Below are positions 7,492 through 16,570 of a stretch of 36,195 nt of DNA, piece by piece. A program made the position numbers and the translations under genes. Numbering within the stretch: the stretch's first letter is position 1; each line of letters begins with the position of its first letter. Under the pieces are notes generated by a model. That model saw only the letters and a program-made list of their open reading frames with translations, had not been told where the DNA came from and did not search any database. This DNA comes from Nitrospirota bacterium (lineage in GTDB: Bacteria; Nitrospirota; Thermodesulfovibrionia; UBA6902). The DNA is taken from positions 1-36,195 of the forward strand of contig JACQXG010000025.1 in the NCBI GenBank assembly GCA_016208905.1. Direction: 5' to 3'.

Positions 7492-8205
7492 CTATACTAC
7501 AGCTCTTTCCAGCCTTTCTTTCCTCTTCTCCCAATCTGGCATATACTTCGACAAAAGCCTGTAATATTTATGACTATGCGAGTGATCTTTTAAGTGACAG
7601 AGCTCATGCATTATTACATAATCAATGCAATATAAGGGGGCTTTGATCAACTCAGTATTTAACAATATATAACCGGTGTTACTACAGCTTCCCCATCGTT
7701 TGGACATTTTTCTTAATTGAATGCTTGGAAACGGCACTTTTAAACTCGTTGCTTTTTCAAAACATATCCCAAGTCGCTGAGCAAATATTTTTCGGGCATG
7801 TTCTTTACACCAATTATCGAGGAGCTTCTTTACATCCTGCCTGTTTTTTTGATCAGGAGTTGATATCTGGAAATATGCACCTTTCAGCTTCACATCACCT
7901 TTCTTCCCTTTTCTTATCTTTAGCCGGTACTGCCGTCCGAGGTATAAATGTGTTTCGCCGCCGGCATATTGTCGCGGCAGGGTGCGCGGTATAAACTGCT
8001 GAAAATAACTGAGCTGTTTCCTGATCCACCGCGCACGCTTTGCCAGTCTGGCTGCTATCTTGTCCGCAGAAATTCCTATTGGAACCTTTACAATCACTAT
8101 TGCATCCGGATGCACAGCTATCTCCATTGTCTTCCGTTTGGTGTAGACTACTTCGAATGCAACGTGCTCCCTACCATACTTGAAGCTGCTGCTGTAATTA
8201 TTCAT
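7492..8205 (-). CDS. YgjP-like (DUF45/M48-type) metallopeptidase
   Basis: The protein has 237 residues with the zinc motif HELCHLKDHSHSHKYY (HExxH plus a third His) in the C-terminal third, preceded by KRWGSCSNTGYILLNTEL, the signature of the YgjP/DUF45 family. The N-terminus (VVYTKRKTMEIAVHPDAIVIVKVP) is the usual beta-rich lead-in. Its start ATG overlaps the hsdR stop in an ATGA-type junction (8202-8205), so it is translationally coupled to the restriction subunit. DUF45 proteins are common companions of type I restriction operons; their job there is not established. Proteolytic control of HsdR would be a guess. Confidence 0.87.
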   Translation of the reverse strand: MNNYSSSFKYGREHVAFEVVYTKRKTMEIAVHPDAIVIVKVPIGISADKIAARLAKRARWIRKQLSYFQQFIPRTLPRQYAGGETHLYLGRQYRLKIRKGKKGDVKLKGAYFQISTPDQKNRQDVKKLLDNWCKEHARKIFAQRLGICFEKATSLKVPFPSIQLRKMSKRWGSCSNTGYILLNTELIKAPLYCIDYVIMHELCHLKDHSHSHKYYRLLSKYMPDWEKRKERLERAVV

Positions 8206-11200
8206 ACGAGCTTCCTGTTCCGTGCAAGCGTCATTGACCGCTCTATGATTTCATCCATCTGTTCAGTTGACAGATCAATCCCCCTATTGCTTCTAATTTC
8301 ATCATAGAGAAAATCATCGATATCATTCATAGTCAGCTTCTGTTCATCGTCATCATCCCAGAAATGAACCTTTCTATGCTTATCAAGGATTCTAAGGAGG
8401 TCAAGCACGAAATCAACTGCAACGTCTTCGCAAACCGTTGAGTCATCAACTGTTGCTTCGAATAGGTGTTTCAGATTGCCATATAAAGCCTGGGCATTTT
8501 CATTCCCGGTAAGTTTCTCAGGCACATCATCATGTCGTCGGGTAACCACTTTATCCCGGTAGTCCGACACCCTGTTCAGATACTCAAGGTCAGAAATCCT
8601 ACGGGCCCTGAAATCATCAATCGCCTGCTGAATCAGCTTTGAAAATTTCTCATAAAATGCAGGGTCTTCCTCCATCTTTTCGGTAGCCACCTTCTTTGTG
8701 GCATGAGCAATTACGTCAGCCCTGGCCGCTGTTGTATTGGCCCCATAAACAGCCTGCTCTTCCTTTACCTGGTTAAATGCCGCGTCATCAAATATATTAA
8801 CGGGCTCGTTTATCTGATACACCTCATTGGCCTGGATATGGGTATCAAGCAGCTTTTTGATCTTGGCCTCATAATCACGATAGTCAATTGACTCCTGATA
8901 GCGAAGTTTTACTGAAGCCTTGAGGTTCTGGAACCGCTTGAGGTCGTTCTTATACTGCTTGAGCTTGTCATCAGACATGTTCATAATGAACTGCTCAGTG
9001 GAAAGGGCCATAAAGAGAGCCTTGCTGTACTCTGCGAGGCGATGGTAAAACTCTTCCCGCAACGCATCATCACCCAGCAGCAATTCGTACGCCTCCTCAT
9101 CATACTGGTTCTTAACTTCCTTAAAAATGTCCCACAGATCGGAATAGATCTGCGGCAGTTTTGCCACTTCCTCCTGAACAGAGGCAAGTGTGCCTTCCAG
9201 GTCTTCTTCATCGAAGCCCGTAAGGCCCGCCTCCGCATACATGGTCAAGGCCTGATCAAGTTCTCCGAGGATGCTTACGTAATCAACAATATAACCAAAC
9301 TCTTTTTCTGGATAAAGCCTGTTTACACGGGCTATGGCCTGCAGCAGGGTATGTTCTTTTAAGGGACGGCCAAGGTATATGACTACATTTCGCGGCGCAT
9401 CAAAGCCTGTAAGGAGCTTGGACACTACAATGAGGATTTCCGGATCTTTGCCATTCAGAAACTGGTTGATTAGCTGTTTGTTGTATTCATCCTCAGAGCC
9501 ATACCGCTTCATCATCTTCTGCCAGAATTTAACGACCTCTTCTGAAGGGCCTTCTTCCACTTCTTCATATCCCTCCCTGCTGTCCGGCGGAGAAATAATT
9601 ATTTCCGATGTCACATATCCAATGTCATTGAGGTATTCATGATATTTCAAGGCGGACTTTTTGTCAGGCGCGACAAGCTGGGCTTTAAAGGGCGTATTCT
9701 GCCATGTGGAACGATAGTGCTCGCTGATATCAAAGGCCCTCATATATATAACCTGTTCAGCCTTGTTCAGCATCTCGGCCCTGGCATATTTCCTTTTCAG
9801 GTCTGCCTTTTGCGAATCGGACAGGCCCTGAGTGTGACGCTCAAACCATAGATCAATGGCTGCCTTGTTCTGGACCATCTCCACATGACGCCCTTCGTAA
9901 AGAAGCGGTACAACTGCATTGTCATGAACTGCCTGCTGAATGGAATAATGCGGTTCGATCAGGCCCCCGAATTTTATGAAATTGTTTTTCTCCTTCTTTA
10001 AAAGCGGCGTACCCGTGAATCCGAGATAACAGCCCTTCGGAAACATCTGCCGCATACGGGCCGCAAAGGAGCCGAAGTTCGTGCGATGACTTTCATCAAC
10101 CAGCATAAATATTTCTGTGGACTTGTCCTGAATTTTCCTGATGTTGAGGGCCTTGTCAAACTTGTGTATCAGTGTGGTCACAATTCCCGCCTTCTTTTCA
10201 GAAAGCAGATCAAGCAGGTCACGGCCGGTCCTGGCACGTTTAGGATCAAGCCCGCAGGCGGCAAAGGTATTGCCAAGCTGCTTGTCAAGGTCAACGCGGT
10301 CGGTAATTAGCACGATGCGCGGATCAGGGATGCCGGCATCAAGGGCAAGGTTTCGCGCAAGCCATATCATCGTGAGAGACTTTCCTGATCCCTGGGTATG
10401 CCAGATAATGCCTCCCTGCCGTCGCCCGTCAGCATCAAAATGCTTTACCCTCTCCAGAGTGGACTTTACTACAAAGTACTGCTGGTAACGGACGATCTTT
10501 TTAATGCCGCCGTCGAATATGGTGAATTTGTATGCCAGTTCAAGAAGCCGCTCCGGCCTGCAGAGGCTGTAGACAGAATTATCCTGCTCAGTCACCAACC
10601 GTCCGCCCTCTGACTCTAATTCATCGAAATACTTTCGGGCCACTGCAAAGTCCCCTGAAAAGAGACTGTCCTTTACAACTGATGAAAGAGGTTTATTCAC
10701 ACAGGCTGTAACATCCTCTTGTTTGTCCAGAAGCTCCCTCCAGTTACTCCAGAACTTCTTTGAAGTCCCCGCCGTTGCGTACATTGCCCCATTCTTATTG
10801 ATACCCATGAGAAGCTGGGCATAGATAAACAGTTTGGGAATAAACTCATCATTCTGGTTGCGGATGCTCTGTTCAACTGCCTTCTCGACTTCAATCTTGG
10901 GTGACTTGCATTCAATAACAGCAAAAGGAATTCCATTTACAAACAGAACGATGTCCAGCCTCGCCTCCTCTGTGCTGCGTGTCCGCTCAACGCTAAACTC
11001 AGCCGTGACATGATATTTATTTTTCTTCCAGTCACGCCAGTCAACATAACGCAACGTAAAGCTTCGTGAGTCGCCTTCAACAATTTGCTCAAGAGATGTT
11101 CCCAGTGTAAGCAGGTCGTAAACAAACTCATTGGTCTTTTGAAGTCCGTCGTATCTAATATTTTTGAGCTTCTGGATAGCGGTCTGTACATTCTCCTCAC

Positions 11201-11429
11201 TGAATAAGTACTCCTGTCCCTTATGATGAATACGGTTGATTATCTTGAGCTGATCACGCAGAATTCCCTCCAGCAAAACATTCCCGGCCTTGTTTTGCCT
11301 GGCTGTAAGGGCTTGTTCTGGTGTCAGATATTCGAAGCCTAAGTTTATGAGTTGCTGTAATGCCGGGATCTGAGATAAGTATTTTTCATTAAACCTGAAG
11401 CCGCCGTATGTTGATCTGTCTTCACTCAT
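8202..11429 (-). CDS. hsdR: Type I restriction endonuclease subunit R
   Basis: The protein has 1075 residues, normal for HsdR. The N-terminal nuclease domain shows EARLDIVLFVNGIPFAVIEC with the following Lys, giving the D...ExK catalytic set. The helicase motor follows: Walker A WHTQGSGKSLT, motif II LVDESHRTN, motif III GFTGTPLL and motif VI-like LLQAIARVNRLYP. The C-terminal ~350 residues are helical and would contact the HsdM/HsdS core. HsdR translocates DNA with ATP and cuts unmethylated DNA far from the recognition site. The gene overlaps the upstream YhcG gene by 8 bp and the downstream metallopeptidase by 4 bp. No frameshift is visible, so restriction could be active. Confidence 0.95.
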   Translation of the reverse strand: MSEDRSTYGGFRFNEKYLSQIPALQQLINLGFEYLTPEQALTARQNKAGNVLLEGILRDQLKIINRIHHKGQEYLFSEENVQTAIQKLKNIRYDGLQKTNEFVYDLLTLGTSLEQIVEGDSRSFTLRYVDWRDWKKNKYHVTAEFSVERTRSTEEARLDIVLFVNGIPFAVIECKSPKIEVEKAVEQSIRNQNDEFIPKLFIYAQLLMGINKNGAMYATAGTSKKFWSNWRELLDKQEDVTACVNKPLSSVVKDSLFSGDFAVARKYFDELESEGGRLVTEQDNSVYSLCRPERLLELAYKFTIFDGGIKKIVRYQQYFVVKSTLERVKHFDADGRRQGGIIWHTQGSGKSLTMIWLARNLALDAGIPDPRIVLITDRVDLDKQLGNTFAACGLDPKRARTGRDLLDLLSEKKAGIVTTLIHKFDKALNIRKIQDKSTEIFMLVDESHRTNFGSFAARMRQMFPKGCYLGFTGTPLLKKEKNNFIKFGGLIEPHYSIQQAVHDNAVVPLLYEGRHVEMVQNKAAIDLWFERHTQGLSDSQKADLKRKYARAEMLNKAEQVIYMRAFDISEHYRSTWQNTPFKAQLVAPDKKSALKYHEYLNDIGYVTSEIIISPPDSREGYEEVEEGPSEEVVKFWQKMMKRYGSEDEYNKQLINQFLNGKDPEILIVVSKLLTGFDAPRNVVIYLGRPLKEHTLLQAIARVNRLYPEKEFGYIVDYVSILGELDQALTMYAEAGLTGFDEEDLEGTLASVQEEVAKLPQIYSDLWDIFKEVKNQYDEEAYELLLGDDALREEFYHRLAEYSKALFMALSTEQFIMNMSDDKLKQYKNDLKRFQNLKASVKLRYQESIDYRDYEAKIKKLLDTHIQANEVYQINEPVNIFDDAAFNQVKEEQAVYGANTTAARADVIAHATKKVATEKMEEDPAFYEKFSKLIQQAIDDFRARRISDLEYLNRVSDYRDKVVTRRHDDVPEKLTGNENAQALYGNLKHLFEATVDDSTVCEDVAVDFVLDLLRILDKHRKVHFWDDDDEQKLTMNDIDDFLYDEIRSNRGIDLSTEQMDEIIERSMTLARNRKLV

Positions 11430-12477
11430 TTTGTCCCCTGCTTAATCGCTCTCTGGATAGCTCAATAGCCTGATGCAGTTTTTCTTGAAGTATCGCTCTT
11501 GACGGCAATACAGTCAGATATTCAGCCACATGGATTCCTGATTGCTTTAATTCCAGTAATTTAATCTGTTCATGCTTTTTCCCGGCACAGAGAATGATCC
11601 CCAGGGGCGGCTCTTCACCGGGCTGCCGTTCATATTTATCAAGCCACCGCAGATAAAGCTCCATCTGTCCCTTATATTCAGCCTTGAAATCTCCAAGCTT
11701 AAGATCAATGGCGATAAGGCGTTTTAGTTTGCGATTATACAAGAGTAGATCAATATAGAAATCATCGCTGTCGATCTGTATGCGTTTCTGTCTTGCCAGA
11801 AAAGCAAATCCGGCGCCCAGCTCAAGGAGAAACGATTCCATCTCCCGAAGGATAGCATCCTCAAGGTCTTTTTCCAGATAGCGGTCCTTTAATCCAAGGA
11901 AGTCGAGAAAGTATGGGTCACGAAACACCAGATCAGGAACCAGCTTATCTGTTGTATGCAGTTCCTGAAGTTCAGCTTTTGCAAGTTCCTCAGGCTTTTT
12001 GGATAGGGCGGTTCGCTCGTAAAGCATGGATTCAATCTTCTGCCTGAGTGTACGAACGCTCCAGCCTTCCACCCGGCACATTTCCGCGTAGAAATCCCGC
12101 TGGAGTGGCTTATCCAGGGGCAGAAGCTCTCTGAAATGCTACCAGCTCAATGTTTGCGACAATGTGGCAACAATCTGTGTTTCAGGGAAAGCATCGGCAA
12201 ACTTCCCCATGCGGGTCAATGCCGAGTAACTAAATCCGTTTCCGTATTCCTGAGTCAATTGTTGCGACAGCGTGGCAAGAATCTCTTTGCCATAATCAGC
12301 GCGTTCACCTTTGAGGATTTCTGTACTAATTCTTTTGCCTATTCTCCAATAAAGTATAGTTAATGCTGCATTTACACTCACTGCTACAGATGATCGTGCC
12401 TCTTCGATCATTTTGCGGATATCTACATACAAGCCGTTTGAGCTGTTATTCTTGCTTATCCGATTTTCTTTGCTCAT
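11422..12477 (-). pseudogene. YhcG/DUF1016 PD-(D/E)XK nuclease gene split by an in-frame amber codon
   Basis: The N-terminal DUF1016 helical domain (YVDIRKMIEEARSSVAVSV, ILYWRIGKRI, YGKEILATLSQQL) ends after ATLSQTLSW at a TAG (12139-12141). The same frame continues without shift as HFRELLPLDKPLQRDFYAEM and on through CRVEGWSVRTLRQKIESMLY. The C-terminal nuclease half contains DFYIDLLLYNRKLKRLIAID and LGDFKAEYKGQM (D...D-x-K). Intact relatives read W-S-H-F here, so one base change explains the stop. The combined length of ~351 codons is normal for YhcG. The 3' half could restart at ATG 12081 (219 residues). It overlaps hsdR by 8 bp and is joined to the upstream gene by TAATG. It may be a recently inactivated or amber-suppressed accessory nuclease. 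Confidence 0.82.
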
Positions 12478-13130
12478 TATTGATTTCTCCTCCGGGCAGT
12501 TCTTACTTTGTAAAGCCGTTCGGTAAAACCGCCCTCTTTTTCAAAATCCTTTGCCTGAGCTGCAATTTGCCGGTCGAGAAAATAGCAGCACAGATTGAGC
12601 AGCGATAACGCGGCATTCGCGACGAGCGCTGAAGAGCTCACGGACTCGCACGGACTATCACCGACTGGCACGGATGAATTGCGATTGTCAGTGTCAGTCC
12701 GTGTACGTCTGTGTCCGTCCGTGTGCTTTTCCTCCTCAACCCACCCCCTAACATCATCCAGCGTCTTACACCGCCTCGCCTTAAACCTCCTCAACGCCGG
12801 ATGCTCCGGCCTAAACTCCGGCAGCCCCCTCTGCCGCAAATAATCCTCATAATCAAGCCTCAGCTCTTCCAGGCTGGCGCGGGCCACATTAGTAAGCTTG
12901 AGTTCCGTTTTCTTTGATGTCCCCGACGCCTGCGAACCTTCTGCGATATTCTGCACCCCGCTGCGCGCCGCCTGCACCATCTGATCATGAGTCCGGCTGC
13001 GCTTGTTAATGTACAATTCGCAGAATCTCACAGTCAGATCATAGACCAGTTGAGCAACCTGAAAACTTTTTAAGTTCCGGTAACCGCCGTGCTTTGGAAT
13101 CAAGTTATTGTTATTTCGCCCATCACCCAT
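12477..13130 (-). CDS. Four-helix-bundle protein (23S rRNA intervening-sequence type) with repeat-derived insert
   Basis: The protein has 217 residues. The first ~115 form the four-helix-bundle domain (FQVAQLVYDLTVRFCELYIN, MVQAARSGVQNIAEGSQASG, KTELKLTNVARASLEELRLD, YEDYLRQRGLPEF). These proteins are frequent in restriction operons and rRNA intervening sequences; the biochemical role is unknown. A hydrophilic stretch near residues 137-165 (HTDGHRRTRTDTDN...) is encoded by CACGGAC/GTCCGTG repeats and looks like an inserted repeat rather than protein core. The C-terminal helix region (ALSLLNLCCYFLDRQIAAQA) is typical of the extended version of the family. The stop overlaps the YhcG start (TAATG). 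Start ATG 13130 is 17 bp after the hsdS stop. Confidence 0.8.
   Translation of the reverse strand: MGDGRNNNNLIPKHGGYRNLKSFQVAQLVYDLTVRFCELYINKRSRTHDQMVQAARSGVQNIAEGSQASGTSKKTELKLTNVARASLEELRLDYEDYLRQRGLPEFRPEHPALRRFKARRCKTLDDVRGWVEEEKHTDGHRRTRTDTDNRNSSVPVGDSPCESVSSSALVANAALSLLNLCCYFLDRQIAAQAKDFEKEGGFTERLYKVRTARRRNQ
12639..12723. repeat. CACGGAC/GTCCGTG inverted repeat cluster inside the four-helix-bundle gene
   Basis: CACGGAC occurs at 12639-12645 and 12649-12655, and its complement GTCCGTG at 12697-12703 and 12717-12723, making a long imperfect stem. It is entirely within coding sequence and in frame. Confidence 0.6.
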
Positions 13131-13147
13131 TTTTCATTGTCCCCCTT

Positions 13148-14233
13148 TTATGTCTTTACCCTCCACCGCCCGGTTAATAACTTCTGCATAAGCCCACGTT
13201 TTTGTTTTTTCAACAAATCAAGCTTGCGCTTCAAAAGTCCTATTTCTTTTTGGGCTGCGTTAAGCACCGTAGCAATTTTCTTTTGATCGTCAATAGGTGG
13301 ATATGGAAGCTTTACTGATTTAAAATCAGGCATACTGATTTGCTTCCCATCTCTTATCCCGATTACAGCTATCCGTAAATACTTTTCAATGAAGATGTAA
13401 GATTTAAAAAAGTGCCTGTAAAAATCCGTATGTATTGGAAGCTTGTTTCTCAAGACAGTATAAGCAGGGCTTACAATGCCTCGATATTCCGAGTATTCGA
13501 CACCACCCTGAAATGAACGCAGGCTTATAACAAAGTCTCCTCTCTTAATGAGTTTGTATGATTCGGTACTACCGTCTGGTGACATGACACGGCCTTCCAG
13601 CATATGTCGTGGAATAACTCCTCTATCTTGCGTAACAGACAGCAGCTCTTCGTCCGGACAGTTTTTCTCTGAGACACTTTCAAATATTTTTTCTGATCTC
13701 AGATGTTTCCACCGCTGACATTGATCATTAATTAAGGTTTTAAGCAGCCACGTAAAGCGTTTCTCCTTTTCCTCAATCAGTCTTTCAGTTTTTCTAATGG
13801 CTGAGTCCCATGTGGACAGCAGACCAGAAATTGCCTTTTGCTGAGTTAACGGAGGGCAAACGACTTTTACCTTATGAAGATCATTTCGATTAACACCTGG
13901 CACCCCTGTTTTATCGCTAAATCTTTTAAAGTTGAAAAATACAAGCAAGTAGTAAATAAACTTTTCATCATTGCCGTGAAAGTCCTTTACCCATAGTGTA
14001 GTATTATGAGGCCAGAAATTTTGCTCGACGTAAAAAACCTCTCCGACCGACCCATATCGCCCTGTTACAACTCCAGGGGCCTTAACTTTACATTCATTAT
14101 GATATCCAGAAAGTCCGCCAGAGGATATAACTGGACATGCCCCCTCTCTTCTTTGAGTCTTTGGTAAATCAAACCCTCTCTGAAGAGTCGCAACGCTCCC
14201 TAATTGCTTTTGAGGCCATACTTTATTATTCAT
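13148..14233 (-). CDS. hsdS: Type I restriction-modification specificity subunit S (two TRDs)
   Basis: The protein has 361 residues. TRD1 begins WPQKQLGSVATLQRGFDLPK and includes the GRYGSVGEVFYVEQNFWPHN motif. A conserved helix follows (LTQQKAISGLLSTWDSAIRK). TRD2 spans about residues 175-315 (RGDFVISLRSFQGGVEYSEY). A C-terminal coiled coil (KIATVLNAAQKEIGLLKRK, LDLLKKQKRGLMQKLLTGRW) ends the protein. HsdS reads the bipartite target and holds two HsdM. Both TRDs are present, so the recognition sequence should have two half-sites. ATG 14233 overlaps the hsdM stop by 4 bp. Confidence 0.93.
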   Translation of the reverse strand: MNNKVWPQKQLGSVATLQRGFDLPKTQRREGACPVISSGGLSGYHNECKVKAPGVVTGRYGSVGEVFYVEQNFWPHNTTLWVKDFHGNDEKFIYYLLVFFNFKRFSDKTGVPGVNRNDLHKVKVVCPPLTQQKAISGLLSTWDSAIRKTERLIEEKEKRFTWLLKTLINDQCQRWKHLRSEKIFESVSEKNCPDEELLSVTQDRGVIPRHMLEGRVMSPDGSTESYKLIKRGDFVISLRSFQGGVEYSEYRGIVSPAYTVLRNKLPIHTDFYRHFFKSYIFIEKYLRIAVIGIRDGKQISMPDFKSVKLPYPPIDDQKKIATVLNAAQKEIGLLKRKLDLLKKQKRGLMQKLLTGRWRVKT

Positions 14234-15783
14234 ACACTTATCTCTCTCAACTTCTCCGCCATCTCCCCCCTTACCTCCGCCAACTCCTTCTCCAACTCCT
14301 CAATCTCCTTCTGCACTGCAAAAACATCAATCTCCTCTTCCTCCTCAAACGTATCCACATACCGGGGAATATTAAGATTAAAATCATTCTCTTTGATCTC
14401 TTCAAAAGTTGCAACATGAGCATACTTCTCAACAGCCTTCCGGGCTTTGTATGTTGATACTATCTTTTCAATATGCTCGTTGAGCAGAGTATTCTGATTC
14501 TTCCCGGACTGAAACTCACGGCTCGCATCGATGAACAGTACATCACGCTGGCTCTCTTTAGCGCCGCCCTTTTCCCGTGACCGGTCAAAGACAAGAATCG
14601 CCACAGGAATGGAGGTAGTAGGAAAGAGGTTCCCGGGAAGGCCCACAACTGCATCAAGCAGATTGTCCTCAATAAGCTTCTGACGAATACGCCCTTCCGC
14701 AGCGCCTCTGAAGAGAACGCCATGCGGCACAACAACAGCCACACGCCCTTCCTTTTCAATCGCCGCCTCAATCATGTGACTGATAAAGGCATAGTCACCT
14801 TTACTCTTTGGCGGTACACCACGCCAGAAGCGGTTGAACCGGTCGTTCTCAGCCACATCCGCTCCCCATTTGTCCAGCGAGAACGGGGGATTGGCAACCA
14901 CAATGTTAAACTTCATCAGCCTGTCCTTTTCCACAAGAGCCGGGCTGTTCAGGGTATTGCACCACTCAATCCGGGCAGAGTCCATTCCATGCAGAAACAT
15001 ATTCATACGGGCCAGCGCCCAGGTGCTGCCGTTTACTTCCATCCCGAAGAGGGCAAAGTCTTTTGTTCCCACTTCCTTCGCAGCTTCTATCAGCAGACCG
15101 GCTGACCCGCATGTCGGATCGCAGATGCGGTCCCCCTTTTTAGGCCGGACCAGTTTTGCAAGCAGCTCTGAAACCTTGTGCGGTGTGTAGAACTCTCCTG
15201 CCTTCTTTCCCGCGTCAGAGGCAAAGCGTTCAATCAGATAAATGTAGGTATTCCCGATAACATCTTCCGACACACGGCTTGGACTCATATCAAGCTGTGG
15301 TTTATTGAAGTCTTCCAGTATATGTTTCAGCAAACGGTTTCTGTCTTTCGTCTTGCCGAGATTGGCCTCGCTGTTAAAGTCGATATTGCGGAACACGCCT
15401 TCGAGCTTTACCTTGTTCTCCTCTTCAATTGCATCAAGGACAATATTTATCAGGTCTCCGATATTAGACCTGCCCCTCCGCTCATACAGGCTGTAGAAAT
15501 CCGCAATAAAACGCTCCTTCTTCCCGGTGTCCTTGTCTTTATATTCAACGTAAGGCAAAAGGAACCGCTCTCTCTCCAGTTTGCGGCGGATGCGCTCCTC
15601 ATTATCTCCGTACTGCTCTTGGTACTTCTCATAATGGTCCTTCCACACATCGGAAATATATTTCAAAAACAGCATGACCAGGATGTAATCCTTATACTGC
15701 GCCGGGTCCACCGGTCCCCTGAACGTGTCACACGCCGCCCATGCCGTTGCATTGATTTCGCTCTGTTTCACCTTGTCAGTCAT
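14230..15783 (-). CDS. hsdM: Type I restriction-modification DNA methyltransferase subunit M
   Basis: The protein has 517 residues. The N-terminal helical domain (WAACDTFRGPVDPAQYKDYI, MLFLKYISDVW) precedes an N6-adenine methyltransferase domain with the SAM motif ICDPTCGSAGLLIEA and the catalytic motif VVANPPFSLDKWG (NPPF). The C-terminus is strongly acidic and then coiled coil (IDVFAVQKEIEELEKELAEV), matching the HsdS-contacting tail. It modifies adenine in the HsdS target. A strong ribosome site (AAAGGAGAATATA) precedes ATG 15783. The gene directly follows a small S-like gene (gap 15 bp). Confidence 0.95.
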   Translation of the reverse strand: MTDKVKQSEINATAWAACDTFRGPVDPAQYKDYILVMLFLKYISDVWKDHYEKYQEQYGDNEERIRRKLERERFLLPYVEYKDKDTGKKERFIADFYSLYERRGRSNIGDLINIVLDAIEEENKVKLEGVFRNIDFNSEANLGKTKDRNRLLKHILEDFNKPQLDMSPSRVSEDVIGNTYIYLIERFASDAGKKAGEFYTPHKVSELLAKLVRPKKGDRICDPTCGSAGLLIEAAKEVGTKDFALFGMEVNGSTWALARMNMFLHGMDSARIEWCNTLNSPALVEKDRLMKFNIVVANPPFSLDKWGADVAENDRFNRFWRGVPPKSKGDYAFISHMIEAAIEKEGRVAVVVPHGVLFRGAAEGRIRQKLIEDNLLDAVVGLPGNLFPTTSIPVAILVFDRSREKGGAKESQRDVLFIDASREFQSGKNQNTLLNEHIEKIVSTYKARKAVEKYAHVATFEEIKENDFNLNIPRYVDTFEEEEEIDVFAVQKEIEELEKELAEVRGEMAEKLREISV

Positions 15784-15798
15784 TATATTCTCCTTTAT

Positions 15799-16380
15799 TT
15801 AATTGCCTGTCTTAGCAGCTTTAATGCTTAATGATCTAATTAATAAGGACCGTTTCTCCTGAATCTTCTTAATGAGACCACTCTCTTTATCAAGAAGCCT
15901 GCTGAGTTCCACAATGCTTTTCTGAGTTTTAATATCAGGCACATGTACTTTAAGATCTTCAAATGCCGACTTGGGCACAAGAGGCATGTGCGTACCCCGG
16001 CGTGCACTGCTATGTAAATGCTTTTGAGCAGGAGCCTGATTGATGCACCATGCCAGATATTCAGGAAGAACTTTTTCTGATATGACCTTCAGAATAAAAA
16101 AGTAGCTTGCAGCAATAGTGTTTTCCAATGAGTCAGTAATTGCAAATGCAAAATTGCTATGTCCCCTTGAGAGAAACAATACATCATTCTTATTAACCAG
16201 ATATTTGTCAGGCAATTCAACCAGTCTTACCCGGCTTAACTCTCTATAGATCAGATTGTTACGATCATCAAAGTCTCGCATTTGTATGATTGCATGTGAT
16301 CCATCGGGTTCTGTCTTAATTCTTTTACGAAACTGGTAGCCGATCTGGATATCAGCTATGTCTTTTATTTTTAGTTTCAT
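15799..16380 (-). CDS. Single-TRD HsdS-like protein (half specificity subunit)
   Basis: The protein has 193 residues, about half an HsdS. It begins MKLKIKDIADIQIGYQFRK, as a TRD does, and continues with NKNDVLFLSRGHSNFAFAIT, SAREG-like SARRGTHMPLVPKSAFEDLK and VHVPDIKTQKSIVELSRLL. It ends in a short coiled coil (ESGLIKKIQEKRSLLIRSLS). Half-size S proteins can dimerise to give palindromic recognition. It is the first gene of the operon, ahead of hsdM, and coexists with the full hsdS downstream. It might be an alternative specificity subunit, a regulator or a remnant of an earlier system. There is no sign of frameshift. Confidence 0.8.
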   Translation of the reverse strand: MKLKIKDIADIQIGYQFRKRIKTEPDGSHAIIQMRDFDDRNNLIYRELSRVRLVELPDKYLVNKNDVLFLSRGHSNFAFAITDSLENTIAASYFFILKVISEKVLPEYLAWCINQAPAQKHLHSSARRGTHMPLVPKSAFEDLKVHVPDIKTQKSIVELSRLLDKESGLIKKIQEKRSLLIRSLSIKAAKTGN

Positions 16381-16414
16381 AGATGCAAATTTCTCCGGTT
16401 AATCTTAACCTGAG

Positions 16415-16452
16415 TAAAAACAAAAGGCCCAGCGCATACAACACTGGGCCTT
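16415..16452 (-). terminator. Rho-independent terminator of nrdJ
   Basis: A 9-bp perfect stem (AAGGCCCAG / CTGGGCCTT, loop of 11) is followed on the minus strand by TTGTTTTT. It lies 119 bp after the nrdJ stop and just ahead of the restriction operon, separating the two. Confidence 0.85.
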
Positions 16453-16570
16453 CTCAATAACGTCTTTCATTATGAATGATTCTCTATACTGCATGCAAAA
16501 CTATATCATTCTTAATCCTCTGTGTCAAGAATTTAAATGAAGTATACATGATACTTCTTAATTTAACCAA

